Shown here: positions 53,215-60,595 of the stretch, piece after piece
Numbering within the stretch: position 1 is the first letter of the stretch
Layout: each line of letters opens with the position of its first letter
From: Pantoea rwandensis
GTDB lineage: Bacteria > Pseudomonadota > Gammaproteobacteria > Enterobacterales > Enterobacteriaceae
Assembly: GCF_002095475.1 (NCBI RefSeq)
Contig: NZ_MLFR01000016.1
Span: 54,284 to 118,283 of the forward strand
Length of the DNA stretch: 64,000 bases
Reading direction: 5' to 3'
Notes under the pieces: generated by a model
What the model was told of the DNA's origin: nothing
What the model saw: only the letters and a program-made list of their open reading frames with translations
Databases searched by the model: none
Program-made: the position numbers and the translations under genes

Positions 53215-53746
53215 GGTGGATGCTCCAGCAGCTGGCGCAGCTTATCGAGCGTGTCGCTCAGTGCACCATCGTTATTGAGCGGATGGCAATGCGCCGGCAG
53301 CGGTTCTGCCGCACGCGCCAGTCGTTGGCTAATCTCCCCTTCACTTTCACGTCCACGCTGTCGCAAGCGCGCTTCCAGTACCGCAGGTGAGACCTGTAGC
53401 ACCAGCGGCAACAGCTGTGCGCCGTAATGCTGCTCAACAATCGGCAGATGCAGACGTGAACCGTTGACCAGCACATTCAAACCCCGCGCCAGCCAGTGAT
53501 CGATCTCTTCTCCCAGTCCGTAATACAGCCCGTGTGCCTGCCAGCTAATGGCAAACAACCCCAGCGCTTCTCGCCGCCGAAATTCGGTTTCACTCAGCGC
53601 CACATGGTTTTCGCCCCCGGCATCGGCCGGGCGCGTAATGTAGCGATGGGCGATCACCAAGTTATCCGGCGGCACCTCACGCAGCGCATTGAGCAAACTG
53701 TCTTTACCCGAGCCCGAGGCCCGGTTAGCCAGATAAGGCGCGCCAT
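53211..53746 (-). pseudogene. phnN: Ribose 1,5-bisphosphokinase PhnN, frameshifted in the P-loop
   Basis: PhnN makes PRPP from ribose 1,5-bisphosphate in the C-P lyase pathway. The natural start at 53746 overlaps the phnM stop (TAATG) and reads [10 protein letters not shown], which is the family N-terminus, but the next residues SGSGKDSLLNALREV of the same P-loop are in another frame: one base is missing near 53717-53721 (CCTCGGGCTCGGG region). The rest is intact (VIAHRYITRPADAGGENHVA, SWQAHGLYYGLGEEID, NNDGALSDTLDKL). With one base restored the product would be 178 residues, normal for PhnN. Either a true mutation or a sequencing error; phnH has the same kind of defect. Confidence 0.82.
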
Positions 53747-54882
53747 TAGAACACCAGCCTGCCCTGCGACCAGACGTGGCGAATGTGTGGATGTCCATGC
53801 TCGGTATGCGCCAGCACCAGGTCGGCACGCATGCCTTCAGCAATCACACCGCGATCGTGCAAGCCAATCGCGCGTGCCGGGTTGCGGGTGACCAGCGCGG
53901 CAGCTTGCGGCAGCGTCAGACTGTTACGCTCATCCGCTACCAGGCGGAACACCGCATCCAGAAGGCTCGCCGGATAGTAATCGGATGACAGAATATCCAG
54001 CAGGCCATGGCTGGCCAGCTCCCATGCCGCCACGTTGCCGGAGTGCGAACCGCCACGCACAATATTCGGTGCGCCCATCAACACCTGCATACCGCACTCG
54101 CGTGATGCCCGTGCCGCCTCAAGCGTGGTGGGGAATTCAGCAATGGTGCTGCCCACCTCATGCGATTCGGCAACGTGCTCTGCTGTGGCATCATCATGGC
54201 TGGCGATCGGAATACCGCGCGAGCGGCACAGGCCAGAGATGGCGTTGCGGTTAGGCGTGGAGAACTCGGCGGCCAGCGCCAACTGCTCACGCTCGAACTG
54301 ATCCATCTGCTCATCATTCAGTGAGTATTTGCCTTGATAATAGGTGCGATACATCTCCAGCGAGGCGTACTGACGTTGGCCCGGTGAGTGATCCATCAGC
54401 GAGACCAACGACAACTCCGGCGTGCTCATCAGCTTTTCAAACAGCGGCAGCGTGGTGTTGTGTGGTAGCTCACAGCGCAAATGCAGATGGTGATCGACCC
54501 GGTTAATCCCTTTGCGGTTGCTGTCTTGAATCGCATTGATCATCTTGCTCAGGTTCTCGAGGCGATGACCGCCATCGCGCACATCGCCCACCCCAATCGC
54601 ATCCAGCACCGTGGTAATGCCGCTGGCGACCATCAGTGCATCGTGGCTGCTCATCGCCGAGTGGGCTGGCCAATCCACTTTCGGACGCGGCGTAAAAAAC
54701 TTATCAAGGTTATCAGTATGCAGCTCAACCAAGCCCGGCAGCAGGAAAGCGCTCTCGCCATCCAATGCACCCGGCATTTGGCTTGGGCTGTCGCTGAAAC
54801 TCGCAATACGGCCATCGCGGATCTCCAGCGAACCGGCTACCACTTCATGTTCAAGCACCAGACGGACATTATTGACGATCAT
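53746..54882 (-). CDS. phnM: Phosphonate triphosphate diphosphatase PhnM
   Basis: Amidohydrolase-fold enzyme that removes pyrophosphate from ribose-1-phosphonate 5-triphosphate. 378 residues: [20 protein letters not shown] with a metal His, [43 protein letters not shown] and [17 protein letters not shown] carry the metal ligands and substrate pocket of PhnM. ATGA overlap with phnL upstream and TAATG with phnN downstream. Intact. Confidence 0.96.
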   Translation of the reverse strand: MIVNNVRLVLEHEVVAGSLEIRDGRIASFSDSPSQMPGALDGESAFLLPGLVELHTDNLDKFFTPRPKVDWPAHSAMSSHDALMVASGITTVLDAIGVGDVRDGGHRLENLSKMINAIQDSNRKGINRVDHHLHLRCELPHNTTLPLFEKLMSTPELSLVSLMDHSPGQRQYASLEMYRTYYQGKYSLNDEQMDQFEREQLALAAEFSTPNRNAISGLCRSRGIPIASHDDATAEHVAESHEVGSTIAEFPTTLEAARASRECGMQVLMGAPNIVRGGSHSGNVAAWELASHGLLDILSSDYYPASLLDAVFRLVADERNSLTLPQAAALVTRNPARAIGLHDRGVIAEGMRADLVLAHTEHGHPHIRHVWSQGRLVF

Positions 54883-55583
54883 GCTTCTGCTCCTGTTTTC
54901 ACCGGCTGCATCACGTGCAGGCGATCGGCAACGCGTTCGCGCACCGTTTCATCATGGAAAATACCTACGATAGCGGCGCCACGGGCACGCTCTTGCTCAA
55001 TCAACTCCACCACCGCGGCACTGTTGGCGCTGTCGAGTGATGCGGTGGGTTCATCCAGCAGCAGCACCGGATAATCAGCGATAAAGCCCCGCGCGATGTT
55101 CACGCGTTGCTGTTCACCCCCAGAGAAGGTGGATGGCGCGAGTGACCACAAACGCTCGGGCACATTCAGCCGTGTCAGCAGGTCTTTAGCGCGCTTCTCG
55201 CAAAAAGCGCGATCCACTCCGCGCTCTAGCAGCGGCTGCATGACGATTTCCAGCGTTGGCACACGCGGGATAACACGTAAGAACTGGCTGACCCAGCCAA
55301 CGGTTTCTCGGCGAATCGCCAGAATCTGGCGAGCCGGTGCCTGCGCCATGTCGATCCATTCACCCTGATGTTGCAGCCAAATGTGGCCGCTGTTGGCTTG
55401 ATAGTTGCCGTACAGTGCACGCAGCAGCGTCGATTTTCCGCTACCTGATCGACCGTGCAGCACCACGCATTCGCCCGCGCACACTTCAAGGTTGGCATCT
55501 TCTAATACCGGCAGCGCCGCACTGCTTTGGTTGTGCAGCACGAAGGTTTTGCTGAGTTTCTCTACGCGCAATAAAGGTTGCAT
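54879..55583 (-). CDS. phnL: C-P lyase system ATPase-like protein PhnL
   Basis: ABC-ATPase-like subunit required for transfer of the phosphonate to ribose together with PhnGHI. 234 residues: Walker [38 protein letters not shown], signature [17 protein letters not shown], Walker [13 protein letters not shown]. No permease partners exist, as expected for PhnL. A 299-base gap filled with repeats separates it from phnK upstream. Confidence 0.96.
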   Translation of the reverse strand: MQPLLRVEKLSKTFVLHNQSSAALPVLEDANLEVCAGECVVLHGRSGSGKSTLLRALYGNYQANSGHIWLQHQGEWIDMAQAPARQILAIRRETVGWVSQFLRVIPRVPTLEIVMQPLLERGVDRAFCEKRAKDLLTRLNVPERLWSLAPSTFSGGEQQRVNIARGFIADYPVLLLDEPTASLDSANSAAVVELIEQERARGAAIVGIFHDETVRERVADRLHVMQPVKTGAEA

Positions 55584-55608
55584 GTTGATGTCCTGATATT
55601 TAATTAGC

Positions 55609-55878
55609 GGTCGCCATAAATGGCGCCCCTACATTGCTCGGTGCGTTTAATCACGCCCCCTCAATTGTTCGGTGCTTGTAATGACGCCCAGACATTGTTC
55701 GATGCGCTTTTCGTAGGGTGCGCATTCATGCGTACCGGGTTAAATACGCGCTCATTGGCTTAAGTGAGCGGCATTACGCCATAAATGACATCCCTACTAG
55801 ATTCGGAGCACAGTTACGTTCACCATCAATGCCGAACAACGGATGCCCAATATTGTAGGGTGCGCATTTATGCGTACC
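55609..55878. repeat. Repeat mosaic between phnL and phnK
   Basis: The 299-base gap between phnK and phnL consists mostly of GTAGGG-family pieces: GGTCGCCATAAATGGCGCCC plus CTAC (55609-55632), GTAGGGTGCGCATTCATGCG plus TACC (55713-55736), a degenerate TACGCCATAAATGACATCCC copy (55774-55796) and GTAGGGTGCGCATTTATGCG plus TACC (55855-55878). Between the first two, an ATTG-centred motif followed by CGGTGC/CGATGC recurs at 55633, 55664 and 55694, a decayed tandem array with a 30-31-base period. No ORF is present. Confidence 0.85.
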
Positions 55879-55882
55879 TGGC

Positions 55883-56644
55883 TTACGCCAGCACCGATGA
55901 AACCAGCAGTTGCGTATACGGATGATGTGGATCGTCCAGCACCCGGTCGGTCAATCCGCTTTCCACCACCTTGCCCTGCTTCATCACCAGCAGACGGTGT
56001 GCCAGCAAACGCGCGACGCCGAGATCGTGGGTGACAATCACCACCGCCAGATTGAGTTCGCGCACCAAAGTACGCAGCAGATCCAGCAAACGCGCCTGTA
56101 CTGACACATCCAACCCGCCGGTGGGCTCATCCATAAACACCAGCGTGGGCTGGGTCACCAGGTTGCGGGCAATCTGCAAACGCTGCTGCATGCCGCCGGA
56201 GAAGGTGGTCGGCAAATCGTCGATACGGCTGGCGGGGATCTCAACGTCCTGCAACCAGCGCATCGCCTCTTTACGGATGTCGCCATAATGACGCTGTCCT
56301 ACGGCCATCAAGCGCTCGCCGATGTTGCCACCCGCGGTCACCTGCGGACGCAATCCATCCAGCGGATGCTGATGCACCACGCCCCACTCGGTGCGTAATA
56401 AACGACGGCGATCGCTTTCACTCAATTGATAGAGATCCTGCGCGCGATAAAGAATGTTGCCCTGCTGCGGCGCTAAACGTGCCGACAGGCTCTTCAGCAA
56501 GGTGGTTTTACCGGAACCTGATTCACCCACAATGCCCAGCACTTCACCCGGATAGAGTTCAAAGCTGACATCTTCAAAACCCTTACCTGCCGCATAAAGG
56601 TGCGTCAGATTGTTGACCGCAAGCAGCGGCTGTTCACTGTGCAT
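55883..56644 (-). CDS. phnK: C-P lyase complex ATPase PhnK
   Basis: ABC-type subunit that docks on the PhnGHIJ core and is needed for C-P bond cleavage. 253 residues from the ATG at 56644 (AGGA 8 bases upstream), overlapping the end of phnJ by 11 bases. Walker A GESGSGKTTLLKSLSARLAP, VVHQHPLDGLRPQVTAGGNI, signature TTFSGGMQQRLQIARNL, Walker B VFMDEPTGGLD, VIVTHDLGVARLLAHRL. Length matches E. coli PhnK (252). Confidence 0.96.
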   Translation of the reverse strand: MHSEQPLLAVNNLTHLYAAGKGFEDVSFELYPGEVLGIVGESGSGKTTLLKSLSARLAPQQGNILYRAQDLYQLSESDRRRLLRTEWGVVHQHPLDGLRPQVTAGGNIGERLMAVGQRHYGDIRKEAMRWLQDVEIPASRIDDLPTTFSGGMQQRLQIARNLVTQPTLVFMDEPTGGLDVSVQARLLDLLRTLVRELNLAVVIVTHDLGVARLLAHRLLVMKQGKVVESGLTDRVLDDPHHPYTQLLVSSVLA

Positions 56645-57482
56645 GCTGTTGTTCCTGCTGCTGGTGGCAAAAATCGGTATCGGAGCAGACAAACATGCGC
56701 GTACCGGCATCATCCATCACCACCTCATCGAGGTAGCTGTGGTGCGAACCGCACAGCGCGCAGGGTTCGTCCCAGCTCTGTACGGTGAACGGGTGATCGT
56801 CGAAGTCGAGGCTTTCCACTTTGGTATACGGCGGCAGCGCGTAGATACGTTTCTCACGACCCGCGCCAAACAGTTGCAGTGCCGGCATCATGTGCATCTT
56901 CGGGTTGTCGAATTTAGGAATCGGCGATGGATCCATCACGTAGCGATCGTTAACCTTCACTGGATAGGCATAGGTGGTGGCGATATGGCCGTAGCGAGCG
57001 ATATCTTCATACAGCTTCACCTGCATAATGCCGTACTCTTCCAGCGCGTGCATGGTGCGCGTCTCCGTCTCGCGTGGCTCGATAAAGCGCAGCGGCTCAG
57101 GGATTGGCACCTGGAAAATCAGCACCTGATCTTCCTGCAACGGGGTTTCCGGAATGCGGTGACGCGTCTGGATCAGCGTGGCATCTTTGGTGGCTTCGGT
57201 GGTGGCCGCGCCGCTGACACGCTGGAAGAAGCGACGAATCGACACCGCATTGGTGGTGTCATCCGCGCCTTGGTCAATCACCTTCAGCACGTCGCTGTCG
57301 CCAATGATGCTGGCGGTGATCTGAATCCCGCCTGTGCCCCAGCCATAAGGCATCGGCATTTCACGTCCGGCAAACGGCACCTGATAACCTGGAATCGCCA
57401 CCGCTTTGAGGATCGCGCGACGAATAGTGCGCTTGGTCTGCTCATCCAGATAGCCGTTGTTATAGCCGGTTAACTCACTCAT
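56634..57482 (-). CDS. phnJ: C-P lyase catalytic subunit PhnJ (radical SAM)
   Basis: Iron-sulphur enzyme that cleaves the carbon-phosphorus bond of ribose-1-phosphonate 5-phosphate. 282 residues. The four conserved cysteines Cys241 and Cys244 (EPCALCGSHHSY), Cys266 and Cys272 (FVCSDTDFC) are at exactly the positions known in E. coli PhnJ; three bind the 4Fe4S cluster and Cys272 is the proposed thiyl radical site. The Gly32 segment IPGYQVPFAGREMPMPYGWG is also intact. Overlaps phnI by 8 bases and phnK by 11. Confidence 0.97.
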   Translation of the reverse strand: MSELTGYNNGYLDEQTKRTIRRAILKAVAIPGYQVPFAGREMPMPYGWGTGGIQITASIIGDSDVLKVIDQGADDTTNAVSIRRFFQRVSGAATTEATKDATLIQTRHRIPETPLQEDQVLIFQVPIPEPLRFIEPRETETRTMHALEEYGIMQVKLYEDIARYGHIATTYAYPVKVNDRYVMDPSPIPKFDNPKMHMMPALQLFGAGREKRIYALPPYTKVESLDFDDHPFTVQSWDEPCALCGSHHSYLDEVVMDDAGTRMFVCSDTDFCHQQQEQQHAQ

Positions 57483-58551
57483 CGTTTTGCTCCTGAACCT
57501 GTTCGCGCAGCCGTTTCAGCAACTCAAGCTCCGCCTGGAAATCGACGTAGTGCGGCAGTTTCAGATGTGAAACAAAGCCCGCCGCTTCCACGTTGTCAGC
57601 ATGCGACAACACAAACTCTTCGTCCTGTGCTGGACCGGCAATACGCTCGTGGTACTCGGGTGCCTGTAGGGCACGATCCACCAGCGCCATCGCCATCGCT
57701 TTGCGCTCTGAACGGCCAAACACCAAGCCGTAACCACGGGTGAAGTGCGGGGCGCTGCTGGTTTGCGTGGTGAAGCCATTAACCATCTCGCACTCGGTCA
57801 GTAGGATTTCACCGATATCGATATCGAAACCCAGCTCTTCCGGGCAGATCGACACGCTGAGGTAACCGGTGCGGATTTCACCGGCAAACGGGTGGTTGCG
57901 CCCATAACCGCGCTGCGTGGAGTAGCCGAGCGCCAGCAGGAAACCTTCATCACCACGAACCAGCTGTTGCAAGCGGGCAGCGCGACTGGCCGGATAACCC
58001 GGTGGCTCACGCGTGATATCGCATGGCTCACTGCCATCATCCTCTTCACGCTCTGCCAGACCTTCTTTGGTCATCATGCTGAACACATGCGAGCAGCGCT
58101 CTGGCAAGGCCTGATCGTCACGCGGTGCCGCAGGGGTTTCACCATTGGCCAGTAACGTAAAGTCGAGCAGCCGATGGCTGTAATCGTAGGTGGGGCCGAG
58201 TACCTGGCCACCCGGCAAATCTTTATAAACCGCTGAAATACGGCGTTCGAGGCGCATCTCATCGGTTTCCAGCGCCAGGCTATCAGCCAGACGTGGCAAG
58301 GTGGTGCGATAAGCGCGCAGCAGGAAGATGGCTTCCACCATATCGCCGCTGGCTTGCTTGATGGCGAGCGCGGCCAACTGGGGATCGTAAATGCCGCCTT
58401 CGGTCATTACGCGATCAACCGCCAGACCCAATTGTTGAGCAACCTGATCACAGCCAAGTTCGGCGACATCGCGGTCGCCACGGCGCAAATCGGCCTGTAG
58501 CTCATGGGCGCTGGCTATCGCCTTTTCACCCCCTTTAACCGCAACGTACAT
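57475..58551 (-). CDS. phnI: C-P lyase subunit PhnI (nucleosidase core)
   Basis: With PhnG, PhnH and PhnL it links the phosphonate to ribose by displacing adenine from ATP. 358 residues from the ATG at 58551 with GGAGGT upstream, beginning MYVAVKGGEKAIASAHELQA as in E. coli. Conserved stretches VDRVMTEGGIYDPQLAALAI, GPTYDYSHRLLDFTLLANG and LTECEMVNGFTTQTSSAPHF. The ATG overlaps the phnH stop (TGATG), so translation of phnI may suffer from the phnH frameshift. Confidence 0.96.
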   Translation of the reverse strand: MYVAVKGGEKAIASAHELQADLRRGDRDVAELGCDQVAQQLGLAVDRVMTEGGIYDPQLAALAIKQASGDMVEAIFLLRAYRTTLPRLADSLALETDEMRLERRISAVYKDLPGGQVLGPTYDYSHRLLDFTLLANGETPAAPRDDQALPERCSHVFSMMTKEGLAEREEDDGSEPCDITREPPGYPASRAARLQQLVRGDEGFLLALGYSTQRGYGRNHPFAGEIRTGYLSVSICPEELGFDIDIGEILLTECEMVNGFTTQTSSAPHFTRGYGLVFGRSERKAMAMALVDRALQAPEYHERIAGPAQDEEFVLSHADNVEAAGFVSHLKLPHYVDFQAELELLKRLREQVQEQNDE

Positions 58552-59125
58552 CAGCACACCTCCACGTCGGTGGTGCGCGGTAAGGCCATCATCGCTTCAC
58601 CGCAGGTGAAAATCAGATCCACGCCCAGCGGGAAAGGATGTGGGCGCTCACGCAGATAGGTCAGAATGGCTTCAGGCAGCTGCGGGGCAATAGCGCGAGA
58701 TTCACGCAGGCCAGGACCGGAAAGACGCAGGGTTAACCCACCATTTACGCCGGCACTTCAATAATCAGCGTGGTGCTTTTTTCCGGTGACATATTGTCAC
58801 CCGGCGCGAACTGCGCAGGATCTGGGTTCGAAGCCGCATGGGTTAAAGCAAACGGCGCATGACGGTCTTCAACAAGGGGAACACCGGTGTGAAAACGCAG
58901 GTTGCTGCGCACCACTTCGCTGTCTACGCGGCTATCCAGCCACAGTGCACTCTCCTGATCCACCAGCGTCAGTAATACCGCTGTCGCTGCCGGTGACAGA
59001 TCGCCCCAGCCCTGTTGCAACGGCAGTGAGACCATGACGCCCGGCTCGCTCATGGCTTTGAGAATACGGCGGAAGGCGCGTTGTGAATCGGCAACCGGAT
59101 GGTTAAAACTGGCCAGTAATGTCAT
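58551..59125 (-). pseudogene. phnH: C-P lyase subunit PhnH, frameshifted
   Basis: PhnH is an essential component of the PhnGHI core complex. Reading from the ATG at 59125 gives 126 residues (MTLLASFNHPVADSQRAFRR ... TTLIIEVPA) and then a TAA at 58745-58747. In the next frame the missing third follows at once: [65 protein letters not shown], ending at the TGA that overlaps phnI. One base is therefore missing near 58748-58752 (CCGGCGTAAATGG). Restored, PhnH would have 191 residues, like the E. coli protein (194). A real mutation would be expected to block phosphonate breakdown; a sequencing error is the alternative. Confidence 0.85.
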
Positions 59126-59571
59126 TAGTTATCTCCGCGAACCAGCGTAAAGAAATCCACTTTAGAGCTGGCGATTTCACGCGCGCGCAGCTGACGCTGT
59201 TCTTCACGCAGTGCCGCCAGCGGGGCAATTAATTTTTCTTGTAACAGTGCATGGGTTTCCGGCTGTTGCAGCAGCGCATCAATCAGTGCACAGCGTTCGG
59301 CATGGGCTTTATCGCGCCCCAATACGTAGCTGAAACCGAGGGTGCCATCATGCAATTTCACCACCGCACGTGTGACAGTGGCATCACCCATCACGAAGCG
59401 TTTACCCGTACCGCCCATGCGTGCCTGCAGGCGGGTTAGTCCGGTTTCTGCCGGGCGCACCGATTCGAAATCAGTATTGAGGTGCAGCGGCTGCCAGTGG
59501 GCATTCAGCGTGTTGGCGTCACTGTGCGCCAGCACCGAAAGCCAATGCTGGCGGGCTGTTTGCTGTTTCAT
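59125..59571 (-). CDS. phnG: C-P lyase subunit PhnG
   Basis: Small core subunit of the PhnGHIJ complex, 148 residues (E. coli 150): MKQQTARQHWLSVLAHSDAN, FESVRPAETGLTRLQARMGG, FVMGDATVTRAVVKLHDGTL, GFSYVLGRDKAHAERCALID. Start overlaps the phnF stop (ATGA) and its stop overlaps the phnH start (TAATG), so translation is coupled along phnF-phnG-phnH. Intact. Confidence 0.96.
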   Translation of the reverse strand: MKQQTARQHWLSVLAHSDANTLNAHWQPLHLNTDFESVRPAETGLTRLQARMGGTGKRFVMGDATVTRAVVKLHDGTLGFSYVLGRDKAHAERCALIDALLQQPETHALLQEKLIAPLAALREEQRQLRAREIASSKVDFFTLVRGDN

Positions 59572-60284
59572 TCATGCTCCAGGGTGAGTTCAATCATGTC
59601 GCCACGCGTCAGACTGACGGAGTATTCCGCGACCAGACCGTCGCTGTGTTTGTTCAATGTGCGGACGCACAACAGCGGCGACTGCAGGGCAATCTCCAGC
59701 TGCTTACACTCTTTCGCCTGTGCGCGACGGGTGCTGATACGGGTTTGCGAGCGGGTCAAGTCCAGTCCCAAATGCTGCTGCATAAAGTCGTGCAGCGAGC
59801 CGTTCTGGAACTGCTGCAACTTGGGCCACCAGCTCAGTTCCGGCAGGAAGTGGTTGATCACACACACCGGCACGCCATTGACGCGGCGTAAGGTGCGCAG
59901 ATGAATCACGTTGTCGCCTTCATTAATGGCTAACGCACTGGCAACATCGCTGCTGGCCGGGCGCAACACCGCTAACAAACGCTCGCTGGTGGGATGGCTG
60001 CCCTGCTCCAGCAGGTTCTGGCTGAAACGTGCCTGCGCATGCAGTGGGTAATCGTAAGGACGCATCAACACCAAGATGCCCACGCCATGGCGACGTTGCA
60101 GTAACCCCTTATTCACCAGTTCATCCACCGCACGACGCAGCGTGTGGCGGTTAACTTCGTAGTGATCGGCCAGCTGTTGTTCGGAAGGCAGATAGTCACC
60201 GCAGCGATAGCGCTCTTGCAGTGCCTGCTCCAGTTGTGCGGCAACCGCTTGGTAAACAGTGGTCGGATGTCTGGATATCTCCAT
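59568..60284 (-). CDS. phnF: GntR-family (HutC type) regulator PhnF
   Basis: 238 residues from the ATG at 60284; GAGG is 11 bases upstream, so GTG at 60287 or TTG at 60293 could also start. N-terminal winged helix of GntR type (CGDYLPSEQQLADHYEVNRH, TLRRAVDELVNKGLLQRRHG) and C-terminal UTRA ligand domain (ENVIHLRTLRRVNG-like DNVIHLRTLRRVNGVPVCVI, EYSVSLTRGDMIEL). It probably represses the operon until a phosphonate or pathway metabolite is bound. First gene of phnFGHIJKLMNP, directly behind PhoB half-sites. Confidence 0.95.
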   Translation of the reverse strand: MEISRHPTTVYQAVAAQLEQALQERYRCGDYLPSEQQLADHYEVNRHTLRRAVDELVNKGLLQRRHGVGILVLMRPYDYPLHAQARFSQNLLEQGSHPTSERLLAVLRPASSDVASALAINEGDNVIHLRTLRRVNGVPVCVINHFLPELSWWPKLQQFQNGSLHDFMQQHLGLDLTRSQTRISTRRAQAKECKQLEIALQSPLLCVRTLNKHSDGLVAEYSVSLTRGDMIELTLEHE

Positions 60285-60364
60285 CACGTTCAATACCTCA
60301 TTCGCTACAGGTTGAGGAGCGCAGCGACAAGTGCTGCGAGATGGCGACTACAGTGCGCGAGCCA

Positions 60365-60394
60365 GATGACAGCCCCGTGACGGCTCAATGACGC
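60365..60394 (-). promoter_or_regulatory. Triple PhoB half-site array upstream of phnF
   Basis: On the minus strand three GTCA(T/C) half-sites, GCGTCATT, CCGTCACG and CTGTCATC, stand 11 bases apart (the PhoB spacing); the first pair matches the 18-base Pho box at 12 positions. TGTAGT 13 bases after the last half-site may be the -10. Phosphate limitation should switch on phnF-phnP from here. The rest of 60395-60595 has no ORF. Confidence 0.78.
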
Positions 60395-60595
60395 AAGGAT
60401 GAATTTGCTTTAGGGCAGCAGAATCGAAGCGAAACGGCTGTGGTTTTAATAAAATATTTTTAACTGTAACCTTTGTGACAATGTTCAAAAAATTATCGCT
60501 TACTTTCACCGCTTTATCGCTTCCCTTACTGGGTGCAGCTTGCGTAAAGTCTGCTAACGTTATTGTTGAGCCCTCCTTGTCACGCGAACTCTAAA

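Noticed and set aside
58745..59125. phnH as a complete 126-residue gene
   Set aside because: The remaining third of the family sequence is readable in the next frame up to the phnI overlap, so the short frame is a truncated product.
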